Positions 1-9,037 of a stretch of 64,000 bases of DNA are shown piece after piece; position 1 is the stretch's first letter, and each line of letters starts with the position of its first letter. The notes beneath the pieces are model-generated. The model searched no databases. It saw nothing but the letters and a program-made list of their open reading frames with translations, and had not been told where the DNA came from. The position numbers were made by a program, and so were the translations under genes. Origin of the DNA: Flammeovirgaceae bacterium (GTDB lineage: Bacteria; Bacteroidota; Bacteroidia; Cytophagales; Cyclobacteriaceae); NCBI GenBank assembly GCA_015180985.1, contig CP054185.1:2169225-2233224 (forward strand). Reading direction: 5' to 3'.

Positions 1-2
1 TT

Positions 3-491
3 GGGTTGCCCGCCTCAGTGATTAAGGTGGGTGTATTCGTAGATGAAGATCCCGTCCGTATAAAAGAAATTGTTCAGCGTTCTGGCCTTAATGCAGTTCA
101 GCTGCATGGAAATGAATCACCGGCAACATGTGCTTTGTTAAAAGAACAGGTTCCGGTTGTAATTAAGTCGTTTGCCGTTGATGACGCTTTCTGTTTTGAT
201 AACACCCGCGCATACACCAGGTCGGTTGACTACTTTCTGTTTGATACCCGTGGCGAAAAACCCGGGGGCAATGGACTGACTTTTAACTGGAGCGTATTGA
301 AAAATTACCGGTTTCATACACCGTTTTTTCTGAGTGGCGGCATTCATCCAAACAACATTTCACAAGTAAGTGCTCTAAAACATCCCCGGCTTGCCGGAGT
401 CGATCTGAACAGCGGATTTGAAGTAAGACCCGGCAAGAAAGATCCGGATGCTTTGCGCAGCGCTTTTCATCTGTTAAACAAAGAAATATGA
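3..491 (+). CDS. trpF: Phosphoribosylanthranilate isomerase, 5' partial
   Basis: Third step of tryptophan synthesis: Amadori isomerisation of N-(5'-phosphoribosyl)anthranilate to CdRP in the cytosol. The frame is open to the window edge. The visible part starts inside the family's KVGVFV strand, so roughly the first 45-50 residues lie upstream; the in-frame TTG at 6 is only a leucine codon. Visible family marks are VQLHG, the phosphate-binding LSGGI stretch near the C-terminus, and GVDLNSGFE, where the aspartate matches the catalytic Asp region. The stop overlaps the trpB start by 4 nt (ATGA), which indicates translational coupling. Identity is firm from motifs and trpB/trpA context. Confidence 0.93.
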   Translation, partial: GLPASVIKVGVFVDEDPVRIKEIVQRSGLNAVQLHGNESPATCALLKEQVPVVIKSFAVDDAFCFDNTRAYTRSVDYFLFDTRGEKPGGNGLTFNWSVLKNYRFHTPFFLSGGIHPNNISQVSALKHPRLAGVDLNSGFEVRPGKKDPDALRSAFHLLNKEI

Positions 492-1675
492 TGCGGTACA
501 ACGTTGATATAAACGGATATTACGGAGATTTTGGTGGTGCTTTTATACCTGAATTACTGCACGCTAACATCGAAGAACTCAGGCAAAACTACCTGACCAT
601 AGTGAATGACGAATCGTTTAGCACCGAGTTTACTCGGCTGTTACACGATTATGCCGGCCGTCCTACACCTTTATACTTCGCTTCGCGGTTATCGGAAAAA
701 TACCATGCGCGTATTTACCTGAAGCGTGAAGATCTGTGCCATACCGGTGCGCATAAAATCAATAACACCATCGGGCAGATACTGTTGGCCAGGCGCTTAA
801 ATAAGCAGAAGATAATTGCTGAAACAGGTGCCGGCCAGCACGGTGTAGCCACCGCCACGGTATGCGCATTGATGGGAATGCCCTGCACCGTGTACATGGG
901 GCAACTGGATATGGAACGGCAGCGGCCCAATGTAGAACGAATGAAATTGCTGGGCGCACTGGTAGTGCCGGTCACTTCCGGTAACAAAACCCTTAAAGAT
1001 GCTACCAATGAAGCCCTGCGCCATTGGATTGGCCATCCTAAGGACACGCATTATATAATCGGGTCAGTGGTAGGTCCGCACCCGTATCCGGATATGGTTG
1101 CCCGATTTCAATCGGTAATCAGTCATGAAATGAAGTACCAGTTAATCGAAAAAGAAGGTAATCCTTACCCCGATTATGTAATTGCCTGTGTTGGCGGAGG
1201 CAGCAATGCGGCCGGTTGTTTTTATCATTACCTCGATGATGAGCCTGTTAACCTGGTTGGCGTTGAAGCAGCGGGAAAGGGCGTTGATACGGGGCAGTCG
1301 GCTGCAACCACGGTACTTGGCCGACCCGGCATTTTACATGGCAGTAAAACGCTGCTTATGCAGACCGATGATGGCCAGGTGGTTGAGCCATATTCCATTT
1401 CGGCAGGCCTTGACTATCCGGGCATTGGCCCGCTTCATGCTGAGTTGCACAGAAATGGCCGTGTTACGTTTATCCATGCATCTGACGATGAAGCGATGCT
1501 TGCCGGCCTGGAGCTTTGCCGGATGGAGGGTATTATACCGGCTATTGAAAGCGCGCATGCGCTTGCGGCATTAGCGAAACTTAGTTTTGATAAAGATGAC
1601 GTAGTAGTTGTCAATCTATCAGGAAGAGGAGATAAGGATCTGGAAACCTACATCCGGTGGAATGATGAAAAATGA
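488..1675 (+). CDS. trpB: Tryptophan synthase beta chain
   Basis: PLP enzyme that condenses indole and L-serine to tryptophan, working as an alpha2-beta2 complex with TrpA. The length of 395 aa is normal. The PLP lysine is Lys90 in HTGAHKINN, followed by the [10 protein letters not shown] stretch near residue 115. The glycine-rich phosphate-binding loop [10 protein letters not shown] lies near residue 230, and SAGLDYPG and the C-terminal NLSGRGDKD are present. The start is ATG at 488 (a second ATG follows at 491), overlapping the trpF stop. In most operons trpA follows directly; here a DUF1684 lipoprotein gene lies between. This is a TrpB1-type sequence, not the stand-alone TrpB2 form. Confidence 0.98.
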   Translation: MMRYNVDINGYYGDFGGAFIPELLHANIEELRQNYLTIVNDESFSTEFTRLLHDYAGRPTPLYFASRLSEKYHARIYLKREDLCHTGAHKINNTIGQILLARRLNKQKIIAETGAGQHGVATATVCALMGMPCTVYMGQLDMERQRPNVERMKLLGALVVPVTSGNKTLKDATNEALRHWIGHPKDTHYIIGSVVGPHPYPDMVARFQSVISHEMKYQLIEKEGNPYPDYVIACVGGGSNAAGCFYHYLDDEPVNLVGVEAAGKGVDTGQSAATTVLGRPGILHGSKTLLMQTDDGQVVEPYSISAGLDYPGIGPLHAELHRNGRVTFIHASDDEAMLAGLELCRMEGIIPAIESAHALAALAKLSFDKDDVVVVNLSGRGDKDLETYIRWNDEK

Positions 1676-1750
1676 GTATGCAGTAATCTGTTGTAGAATG
1701 AGTTATGTTTGCTTTCTTCTTTCCGTTTTATAATTAAAATATTTTATAGT

Positions 1751-2665
1751 ATGGATTCTAATAAATCATTTCTTTTTTACCTGGTGGTAGGTATGCTTAC
1801 GGGCTGCAGCGGCCCACAAAAGCAAAATGAAACCACGTTTGATGTTGAGGCTTACAAAAAAGAAATTGCAGGCTGGCAACAGCAACGCAATGCTTACCAG
1901 GTTAGTGAAAACGGCTGGGTGAACCTGGCCGGGTTGTTTTGGTTAAAGGAAGGCATTAATTCATTTGGAAGCGCAAAATCAAATGACCTGGTATTTCCTC
2001 AGGGTAAAATTCCTGAACAGGCGGGCTATTTTGTTGTGCAAGGTAATACAGTTACGGTAAACGGAAACAACGGAGTTATTTTCACGCGTAACGGAAAGGA
2101 AAGCAATGGCGGCATTTTGTTTCATCCGGATTCAGCGCAGATTACCATGGCCTATGGGCCCCTGCGCTGGTTTGTAATTAAGCGGGAGGCTAAACTGGGT
2201 ATACGCCTGCGTGATCTTGAACATCCGCTGCTGAAAGAGTTTAAGGGAATTGAGTTTTACCCAGTTGATCCGGCCTGGCGCCTGGAGGGAACGGTAGAGT
2301 GGGCCGATTCGTCACGAACTATTGAAATCACCAACGTATTGGGTCAAACACTGCAGCAACGATCGGTAGGAACCTTGGTATTCGATTATGCGGGAGCAAC
2401 CTACCGCCTGGATGCGCTTGATGAAGGCAACAATGAATTCTTCATCATTTTTGGCGATGAAACAAACGCCCGCGAGACCTATGGTGCCGGCAGGTACCTG
2501 TATGTGCCGCTGCCCGACAGTACCGGCCGGGTAGTTATTGATTTCAACAGAGCATACAACCCGCCTTGTGCCTTTACCGAGTTTGCCACATGTCCTTTGC
2601 CTCCGAAACAAAACATATTGCCTTTTCCTGTAAAGGCCGGTGAAAAGAATTATGGTGATCACTAA
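1751..2665 (+). CDS. DUF1684 family lipoprotein within the trp operon
   Basis: About 304 aa. The ATG at 1751 is chosen over an upstream TTG because it begins a lipoprotein signal peptide: a hydrophobic run followed by the lipobox LTGC. The mature protein should therefore be a membrane-anchored periplasmic or outer-membrane lipoprotein. The body matches DUF1684: a W-rich N-terminal part (NGWVNLAGLFWLKEG), the central FKGIEFYPVDPAWR, and the C-terminal RAYNPPCAFTEFATCPLPP with its conserved NPPCAF and CPLPP pieces. The biochemical role of the family is not established. It sits 75 nt after trpB and overlaps the trpA start, so it is probably co-transcribed with tryptophan genes although no tryptophan-related function is evident. 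Confidence 0.85.
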   Translation: MDSNKSFLFYLVVGMLTGCSGPQKQNETTFDVEAYKKEIAGWQQQRNAYQVSENGWVNLAGLFWLKEGINSFGSAKSNDLVFPQGKIPEQAGYFVVQGNTVTVNGNNGVIFTRNGKESNGGILFHPDSAQITMAYGPLRWFVIKREAKLGIRLRDLEHPLLKEFKGIEFYPVDPAWRLEGTVEWADSSRTIEITNVLGQTLQQRSVGTLVFDYAGATYRLDALDEGNNEFFIIFGDETNARETYGAGRYLYVPLPDSTGRVVIDFNRAYNPPCAFTEFATCPLPPKQNILPFPVKAGEKNYGDH

Positions 2666-3431
2666 ATTTCAAAATCGCCTGGATGAACTGTTTTCCACCA
2701 GGAAGCAGGGCATTCTTTCCGTTTTTTATACAGCGGGGTTTCCCCGGCTGGACGATACAGTGCGAATTGCCCGTGAACTTGAGCAGGCCGGTGCTGATAT
2801 GATTGAAATCGGAATACCCTTTTCGGACCCGATAGCCGATGGACCGGTTATTCAACACAGTAATACTATAGCGGTTGGTAATGGTATAACGCTAAGCACA
2901 ATTTTCCGGCAGGTTGAAGTCATCCGCAACACCGTACAACTGCCGATTGTACTGATGGGTTACCTGAACCCGGTTATTCAGTTTGGGATGGAACTTTTTG
3001 TTTCCGAATGCTCCCGTACCGGAGTTGACGGTGTTATCCTTCCGGATTTGCCGCTTGATGAATACTTGGCCCGGTATCAGGAATTATTCGGGCAGCACAG
3101 GGTTTATTTGTCGTTTCTTATTACTCCGACAACACCCCCGGATCGAATACGGCTGCTGGATGAGTTTAGCAGTGGTTTTATTTATGCCGTTGCAGCTTCC
3201 GGCACAACCGGAGCAAGAGCGTTATTTAGTGCTGATCAGCTAACGTATTTTCAGCAATTAAAGGATATTAACCTTAAAAACCCTTTCCTCATCGGCTTTG
3301 GTATATCCAATCAGGCAACTTTTAGGGAGGCTTGCCGCTATGGAGCAGGTGCTATCGTTGGAAGTGCGTTTATTCAGGCACTTTCAGAGAATAAGCAGAT
3401 TGACAAATACATTAAATCCATGAGGAGCTAA
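2652..3431 (+). CDS. trpA: Tryptophan synthase alpha chain
   Basis: TIM-barrel subunit that cleaves indole-3-glycerol phosphate to indole and glyceraldehyde-3-phosphate and channels indole to TrpB. With the ATG at 2652 it has 259 aa. A GTG at 2640 is an alternative start, but 2652 fits the short N-terminus normal for the family. The catalytic pair is visible: Glu52 in MIEIGIPFSDP and Asp63 in PIADGP. The phosphate-binding region GFGIS and the late GAGAIVGSAF are intact. The start lies 14 nt inside the DUF1684 gene. A terminator follows 3 nt after the stop, so trpA ends the operon. Confidence 0.97.
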   Translation: MVITKFQNRLDELFSTRKQGILSVFYTAGFPRLDDTVRIARELEQAGADMIEIGIPFSDPIADGPVIQHSNTIAVGNGITLSTIFRQVEVIRNTVQLPIVLMGYLNPVIQFGMELFVSECSRTGVDGVILPDLPLDEYLARYQELFGQHRVYLSFLITPTTPPDRIRLLDEFSSGFIYAVAASGTTGARALFSADQLTYFQQLKDINLKNPFLIGFGISNQATFREACRYGAGAIVGSAFIQALSENKQIDKYIKSMRS

Positions 3432-3434
3432 ATA

Positions 3435-3462
3435 AAAAGTCCCGGGTAGCTCCGGGACTTTT
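3435..3462 (+). terminator. Terminator of the trp operon
   Basis: Perfect 11-bp stem (AAAAGTCCCGG, 6-nt loop, CCGGGACTTTT) directly after the trpA stop codon. The A-rich and T-rich ends make it usable in both directions, although no convergent gene lies close enough on the other side to need it. Confidence 0.88.
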
Positions 3463-3565
3463 ACGATGTGCAGCAGTACCGTAAAAACGTTTCGGGTTTG
3501 TTGTTGCAGGTCTTAAAGAGCCTTGAAGAAAACGTTTCGGCTAACAACTGCTTCAGGTACCCGCC

Positions 3566-4003
3566 TTAGTGTACTTCAATGGCTTTCGGTTTTACCTTGG
3601 CCTCCACTTCTTTTGGAAGTACGAGACGGAGAATGCCATTTTCATACCGCGCATCAACTTTATCGGTCTTCACATTTTCAGGTAATGTGAAAGAACGGCT
3701 GAACTTGCTGTAGTTGTACTCTTTGCGGGTGTAGTTCTTTTCTTTGCTTTCTTTTTCCATTTCCTTTTCGCAGGCGATGGTCAGAACGCCATTTTCCACC
3801 GTAATGTTGAAATCTTTTTTGTCGAGACCAGGCGCAGCCAGTTCAATCTCAAACTCCTTTTCTTTTTCAACAACATTAACAGCAGGTACAACGTGCATCC
3901 GCTTCATCCAGTCGGCATCGAAGAAGCGATCGTTGTCAAAGAAGTCGGTCAGCCAACCTTCGTTAAACAGCGAAGGAAATCCGGTTCTTTTCATCAGTGT
4001 CAT
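3566..4003 (-). CDS. Hsp20/alpha-crystallin small heat shock protein
   Basis: ATP-independent holdase chaperone of 145 aa that keeps unfolding cytosolic proteins soluble. The start is the ATG at 4003 (RBS GGAGGA a few nt upstream, unusually strong for this genome); longer in-frame starts would add residues unlike the family. The order is a short N-terminal arm with FF/W-rich residues (LTDFFDNDRFFD), then the alpha-crystallin domain from about residue 35 (AVNVVEKEKEFEIELAAPGL) to the end. The signature NGVLTIACEK and the C-terminal ENGILRLVLPK, with a GxLxLxLPK-like strand, are visible. It stands alone, with the trp operon convergent from the left and a repeat block upstream. Confidence 0.95.
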   Translation of the reverse strand: MTLMKRTGFPSLFNEGWLTDFFDNDRFFDADWMKRMHVVPAVNVVEKEKEFEIELAAPGLDKKDFNITVENGVLTIACEKEMEKESKEKNYTRKEYNYSKFSRSFTLPENVKTDKVDARYENGILRLVLPKEVEAKVKPKAIEVH

Positions 4004-4109
4004 ACTTCCTCCTTTTTTTAATTTGTGGTATGAAGTAAAAACCGGATTACAAGAAATGCCATGACTCACAACATATCCGGTGGCTGATATTTATCAGGTT
4101 TTTTGTGAT

Positions 4110-4520
4110 CTACGTACTTGTTAAGGTTTATTTAATTAAGAGGTCCTTCGCCACGCTTTTGGGCGTGGCTCACGACTATAATTCGTTTCGTTATGCTGAG
4201 CGCAGCGAAGCATCTGTTGTTTTCATGACCCAACTATGAGGTCCTTCGCGCAGCTCAGGACTACAATTTGTTTTGTTATATTGAACGTGGCGGAACATCT
4301 CTTATTCTGTATTCAATTTAAAAGGGCCTGACTTCATTTTTTTTGTTATGCTGAGCCGCGCTCCGGGCGTGGCGAAGCATCTCCTACGTACTTGTTAAGG
4401 TTTATTTAATTAAGAGGTCCTTCGCCACGCTTTTGGGCGTGGCTCAGGACAGCAGTATGTTTTTTGCAATGTTGACCCACGCGCCAACGTGGCGAAGCAT
4501 CTCTTGTTTTGTTGCACCTG
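4110..4520. repeat. Intergenic block of dispersed hairpin repeats
   Basis: Gene-free stretch between hsp20 and the M14 gene, filled with two kinds of short imperfect palindrome: GTCCT...AGGAC units and ATGCT...AGCAT units, both with a centre like TTCGCTGCGCTCA. A 63-bp segment at 4110-4172 is repeated exactly at 4384-4446. The part 4211-4355 recurs almost unchanged at 7177-7324. No open frame of note is present. The units look like REP/MITE-like intergenic elements; their mobility or function is unknown. Confidence 0.8.
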
Positions 4521-4555
4521 CCTGCAAACAGGCCTCAGCGGTAAGGTTAACGCAT

Positions 4556-7102
4556 TTACTCTGAAGGGCTAAAGTTAGGCACCGTAATAACCGGCCCGAA
4601 GAACAAAGCGTTCAGAAACAGTTTATTGGTACCATACCAGGTGCCTCTGAAATTCGGGTTATCCGAAAACATGATGATCCGACCCTGGCCATCGCCACTT
4701 AAAAGAATGGCGGCCGAATTGGCTACTTTGGGTGCTGTAGCTTTATGCAGGTAGCCGCCAATCAATGGGTTGGCCTTGTATTTTGCTACCGTGGTGTATG
4801 GGTTTTTGCTGGGTTGCAGAAAGGTTAAGCCATTACGGTAAACAGCTACATTTCGATCGGTGTATCCAAAGCCAATCGGGTTGGTAATGTCCAGGTCAAC
4901 CTGAAAGATGGAGCCACCAATATTACGTGCTCCTTCTTTATTGGCAGCATCTTCATAATTAACACGCGGCTTGTTTTTAACCGTATCGGTGGGCACCAGC
5001 TTTTCTTTGGTAAGCCCCTGTTTAATGGCCCATTCGCTGGCGGTTTTAAAAGTGATGAGTGTGCCTCCGTTTTGTATCCAGGTTTTAAACTTATCGACCG
5101 TGGGCTTATCAGTAGGATAAGTTCCGCTTACCATTACCACTACATTGTAGTCATTCCAGTTTACCCGCCCGATGTTTGAAACGTCAACTTTGGTAATCGG
5201 CATCCCAATGCGTTGGTCAAGCAGGTGCCACACTTCTCCCGCTTCATAGCCAGAAACGCCATTACCAATAAGCATGGCTGCGCTAATTTTTTTTAACGGA
5301 ACGGCAAACCCCGAACCCAGGTCAATGCCTTTAACATTGTACCCGGTTTCAACCGAATAAACTTCGGTAGCGCAGGCAGTGCTTACTTGCTTCATCCGGT
5401 CGTAAAGCTGGTCGGCATTTAGTGCTTGCTGCTGCACCGGTATGATAAATGTGCCTTGACGGAAATTTTTTTCCTTTCCGTTAATAAGTGCGCTAAATGA
5501 TTTAAAAGCAGTTTTAACAATTACGTGATGCTGCTGGAGTTGATGCAGTACTTTATGGGCCTGGTAATCGGTTTGCTCTATCAGGTAGGCGTAGTTGCTC
5601 CGCGTGACCGGTGCCGCAGTTTTTTCCAAATCTTTTGCAATGCGCTCTCCTTTTGTAACCGGTCCGCGAATTTCACTATGTGGCATATTAAAAGCGTGCA
5701 CCAGCGACCAGGTGGAAGCATCGTAAAAAATACTATCGGTATAGGTAATGTCTTTTTCAAAAGCCGAGCGTACCATGATGTAGTTGGGTTGTTCGGTGGG
5801 CACGATGTAGGCTTTTCCTTTTTCAAAGCTTTTGCCTGCTATGGCCATATCGCGTTGCAGGTCGTACACTTCGATGTCGTGCATGCGAAGCAGGTTAACA
5901 AAGGCAAAGGTTCGGTTTATGTCGCTGGCATCGCCAAACACATAGCCCTTAACCGGGTTGGCTTTGGCTTGATTGGCCGTTGTACGGAAGAAGTTTAACC
6001 GGAGGTTGATTAGCGTTTCTCGTTCGGCCAAAGAGGCACGGATGGTTGCCAGTGAAGCAACAAATTGATTTCGGATGGTAAATGCAAACGTAATCGGAAT
6101 GGTGGTTGTTTCCTGCAAGTGTCCGCGGGAACTGGCCTGCTCGAACAGAAATCCGGCACCTCCGTAAAAGTTTACATAGCTGGAACCATAACCCGGATAG
6201 AGTTTGTCGAAGGCTTCCTTTGTAAAGTATTGCGAGCCGATGCCATCCATGGCTTTGGCAAAGTATTCACCAAATTTCGGATACAGCACATCGTAAAGTT
6301 GGGCAGGAACAATAGGGTTGTTGCTGCTGTATTTTCCGGGGTCAAAATAAAAGGTGGAGTTGGTGCCCATTTCATGGTGGTCGGTCATCACGTAAGGTCG
6401 CCACTGGTGAAAGAGTTTCAGCCGGTTACGGCTTTCGGGATGCACACCCAGAAACCAGTCGCGGTTCAGATCAAACCAGTAGTGATTGGTTCGGCCCCCC
6501 GGCCACACTTCATTGTGTTCACGATCCAACGGATCGCCAACCAATGCAGAGGCTTTATGCATGTTGGCCCAATGGCTGTGTCGGTCACGGCCATCGGGAT
6601 TATAAACCGGGTCGAGCAGAATAACCATGTTCTTCAACCAGTTCAGTGTTTCTTCATCTTCGCTTGCGGTGAGGTAATAAGCGGTAAGCATGGCGGCTTC
6701 GGTGCTGGATGGTTCGTTACCGTGCACGTTGTATCCCAACAATATGATCAGCGGAACATTGTTGTGCTGTGTTGATGTATTTCGCTGCAGGTGCTTTTGC
6801 CGGATATCTTCCAGGTTCGCATGGTTTTCGGGTGAGGTGATGATGGCTGTGATTTGCGGGCGGTGTTCGTAGGTTTTTCCGATTTCCAGTAGTGTCATCC
6901 GGTTGGAGAGGGCATCCAGGGTTTTAAAGTACTCGACCACTTTATCATGACGAGTATGATGGCTGCCGATCGGGTAGCCGAGAAATTGCTCCGGAGCAGG
7001 AATCTGGCTGTTTAGTTTTTGAGCTTGTGGATAGAAGTAGCCCGGCTGGGCAACAGCAACATAAATAATCAGTACAAAAGTTATGGTTAGTAAGTGCCTC
7101 AT
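4556..7102 (-). CDS. M14-family zinc carboxypeptidase-like exported protein
   Basis: 848 aa with an N-terminal signal peptide (hydrophobic to about residue 18, then AQPGYF), so exported. The M14 peptidase domain covers roughly residues 40-360. The zinc ligands HxxE are His127/Glu130 in HGNEPSS, with the third ligand in TDHHEMG (His242 or His243). NPDG (about 168) and FDLNRD (210-215) are family marks, and FEQASSRG carries the likely catalytic glutamate. The C-terminal half (about 560-800) resembles a GATase1-like flavodoxin fold (KVDVSNIGRVNWNDYNVVV, FKTWIQNGGTLI), a common add-on in large Bacteroidota M14 proteins. Probably a periplasmic peptidase; substrate unknown. It stands alone between repeat blocks. 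Confidence 0.9.
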   Translation of the reverse strand: MRHLLTITFVLIIYVAVAQPGYFYPQAQKLNSQIPAPEQFLGYPIGSHHTRHDKVVEYFKTLDALSNRMTLLEIGKTYEHRPQITAIITSPENHANLEDIRQKHLQRNTSTQHNNVPLIILLGYNVHGNEPSSTEAAMLTAYYLTASEDEETLNWLKNMVILLDPVYNPDGRDRHSHWANMHKASALVGDPLDREHNEVWPGGRTNHYWFDLNRDWFLGVHPESRNRLKLFHQWRPYVMTDHHEMGTNSTFYFDPGKYSSNNPIVPAQLYDVLYPKFGEYFAKAMDGIGSQYFTKEAFDKLYPGYGSSYVNFYGGAGFLFEQASSRGHLQETTTIPITFAFTIRNQFVASLATIRASLAERETLINLRLNFFRTTANQAKANPVKGYVFGDASDINRTFAFVNLLRMHDIEVYDLQRDMAIAGKSFEKGKAYIVPTEQPNYIMVRSAFEKDITYTDSIFYDASTWSLVHAFNMPHSEIRGPVTKGERIAKDLEKTAAPVTRSNYAYLIEQTDYQAHKVLHQLQQHHVIVKTAFKSFSALINGKEKNFRQGTFIIPVQQQALNADQLYDRMKQVSTACATEVYSVETGYNVKGIDLGSGFAVPLKKISAAMLIGNGVSGYEAGEVWHLLDQRIGMPITKVDVSNIGRVNWNDYNVVVMVSGTYPTDKPTVDKFKTWIQNGGTLITFKTASEWAIKQGLTKEKLVPTDTVKNKPRVNYEDAANKEGARNIGGSIFQVDLDITNPIGFGYTDRNVAVYRNGLTFLQPSKNPYTTVAKYKANPLIGGYLHKATAPKVANSAAILLSGDGQGRIIMFSDNPNFRGTWYGTNKLFLNALFFGPVITVPNFSPSE

Positions 7103-7109
7103 AATTGGT

Positions 7110-7440
7110 TGATTAAAGTTTTTTTGTCATTCTGAGCGTAGTATTTTGTTATTGCTTCGCCACGCTCCGGGCGAAGCATCTCTTGTTTTCATGACCCGAA
7201 TATGAGGTCCTTCGCGCAGCTCAGGACTACAATTTGTTTTCTTTATATTGACCGTGGCGAAACATCTCTTATTCTGTTAGTCAATTTAAAAGGTCCTGAC
7301 TTCATTTTTTTTGTTATGCTGAGCACAGCGAAGCATCTCTTGTTTTCATGACCCGAATATGAGGTCCTTCGCGCAGCTCAGGACTACAATTAGTTTTGTT
7401 ATATTGAACACGCTCCGGACGTGGCGAAGCATCTCTTGTT
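7110..7440. repeat. Second intergenic block of dispersed hairpin repeats
   Basis: Gene-free region between the M14 and M20D genes. It holds several units of the same two palindrome types as the 4.1-4.5 kb block. Positions 7177-7324 are a near copy of 4211-4355, and a third, shorter copy starts near 7329. Copies differ by point changes and small indels, so they are not from a recent single duplication. No promoter or gene is evident inside. Confidence 0.8.
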
Positions 7441-7457
7441 TATCCAAACGGGACTTT

Positions 7458-8888
7458 TTACTTCCCAACCGGAGGCGGCCCGGGAGGAATCAGCCCGCTG
7501 TACACATGGTCGCCTTTGCGTTGTTTAAACTCCGCTTTCACGGCCTCCACTTTCTTTGGGTCTTCAAACAAATCCACCATCGTTAACGCCAGCGTTTTTG
7601 ATGCGTGCATCATGCCCTTATGCCCGATGGACATACCACCACAGGCCACTACAGCCCACGAATGCCACGGTGTTCCGATGGGCGCGGTGGCTGCACTTAG
7701 GCGTATGGTGGGCACTACCCAACTCACATCGCCTACATCGGTACTGCCGCCACCCGCATTCGGGTCTGTTGCTTCCAGAGGCTCAACTTTACTGTGTAAT
7801 CCCACTTGCGGTTTGCCGGTAGCCTCCTGAATTTGTTTAGCAAAGGCAACTTCAGTATCGGTGTACGTTATCGGACCGAGATACTCCAGGTTTTTTTGGA
7901 TCAGTTCAGCGCCAGTGCGGTTAACCAGAATTTCATAAATGCCCGATACCAGGCTGACCTTGTACTCCACGTTGGCCATGATTGCCGCACCTTCGGCCAT
8001 TTTCATCACACGTTGGTACACGTCATTCATGGTTTCGCGTTTCGGATCGCGTACACGCACCCATAAGCGCGCGTAATCAGGCACCACATTCACCACCTGG
8101 CCGCCATCCTGAATATGGTAGTGAATGCGGGTACTGGGGCGGATGTGTTCGCGGTAGTAATTTATCCCTGACGTATATAATTCAAGCGCGTCTGATGCGC
8201 TTCGGCCATTCCACGGATCGGCTGACGCATGGGCTGCCTGGCCGTAAAACTCAACAATAAAATCAACCAGCGACAAACCGGTTTGTACCGCAGCCTTCGT
8301 TTCGGCTCCCGGATGCCAGTCGAGGCACACATCTACATCTTTGAACAGCCCGGCACGGATCATCCACAACTTGCCGAAGAATTTTTCCTCTGCGGGTGTT
8401 CCGAAAAACTTTATCGTACCCTTCAACTTACCCTGTTCAATTAACTGCTTAATGGCAACAGCCGCGCCCAAGCTGGCAGTACCAAACAGGTTGTGCCCGC
8501 AGCCATGGCCGGGCTCTCCTTTTTCCAGCGGATCCTTGGTTGGAACAGCCTTTTGTGATAACCCGGGCAGTGCATCAAACTCACCCAGAATGCCGATAAC
8601 CGGACTGCCGCTTCCGTAGGTGGCTACAAAGGCGGTGGGTATCTCAGCCACACCCCGCTCCACTTTAAAGCCGTTGGCTTCCGCATAATCGGCCAAAAGT
8701 TTCGCAGATTGGTTTTCATTAAATGCGGTTTCAGCAAATGCCCATATCTGGTTGCTGGTGCTAATCATCTTATCCTGTTGGCTTTCAACAGCCTGAACAA
8801 CAAGCCGTTTATTGGGCGACACTTTTTGACCGGGGGCAAACAGGCTGAGCGTACACAGCAAAAGGGTAAGGGTTACAATCCGAATCAT
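7458..8888 (-). CDS. M20D-family amidohydrolase (AbgB-like), exported
   Basis: 476 aa from the ATG at 8888, which begins a signal peptide (MIRIVTLTLLLCTLSLF) and is preferred to an in-frame start 14 codons upstream. It belongs to the M20D metallo-amidohydrolases related to p-aminobenzoyl-glutamate and indole-acetyl-amino-acid hydrolases. Family marks are GEFDALPG, the metal-binding GHGCGHNLFG, the glutamate pair PAEEKFFGK, the dimerisation-domain motif YGQAAHASADPWNGRSA, and a late GGSTDVGDVSW with metal-ligand positions. The C-terminal HSW motif of the AbgB group is present. The signal peptide suggests periplasmic hydrolysis of N-acyl or amide-linked amino acids; the substrate cannot be told from sequence. 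Confidence 0.92.
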   Translation of the reverse strand: MIRIVTLTLLLCTLSLFAPGQKVSPNKRLVVQAVESQQDKMISTSNQIWAFAETAFNENQSAKLLADYAEANGFKVERGVAEIPTAFVATYGSGSPVIGILGEFDALPGLSQKAVPTKDPLEKGEPGHGCGHNLFGTASLGAAVAIKQLIEQGKLKGTIKFFGTPAEEKFFGKLWMIRAGLFKDVDVCLDWHPGAETKAAVQTGLSLVDFIVEFYGQAAHASADPWNGRSASDALELYTSGINYYREHIRPSTRIHYHIQDGGQVVNVVPDYARLWVRVRDPKRETMNDVYQRVMKMAEGAAIMANVEYKVSLVSGIYEILVNRTGAELIQKNLEYLGPITYTDTEVAFAKQIQEATGKPQVGLHSKVEPLEATDPNAGGGSTDVGDVSWVVPTIRLSAATAPIGTPWHSWAVVACGGMSIGHKGMMHASKTLALTMVDLFEDPKKVEAVKAEFKQRKGDHVYSGLIPPGPPPVGK

Positions 8889-9037
8889 AGCTATTTTTTT
8901 ACAACCTATCGATTTCCGGGTAAGCTTCAAAATATCTTAACCTGTAAAAAAGGTTTCTTGATGCATGGTTGCTTTAATTTAAAAGCGGTTTTAAACATTC
9001 TTGTAATGTTTTGTGTTTACCGGCTACAAATGCGCGT

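Noticed and set aside
3483-3545. Repeated AAAACGTTTCGG word after the trp terminator
   Set aside because: Only two copies 40-odd nt apart, with no gene or structure that would give them a role.
4110-4520. CRISPR array
   Set aside because: Repeats are palindromic, vary in sequence and spacing, and have no regular unique spacers or cas genes.
5525-5998. Plus-strand frame inside the M14 gene
   Set aside because: It is the complement of a clearly conserved peptidase gene and shows no family motifs.
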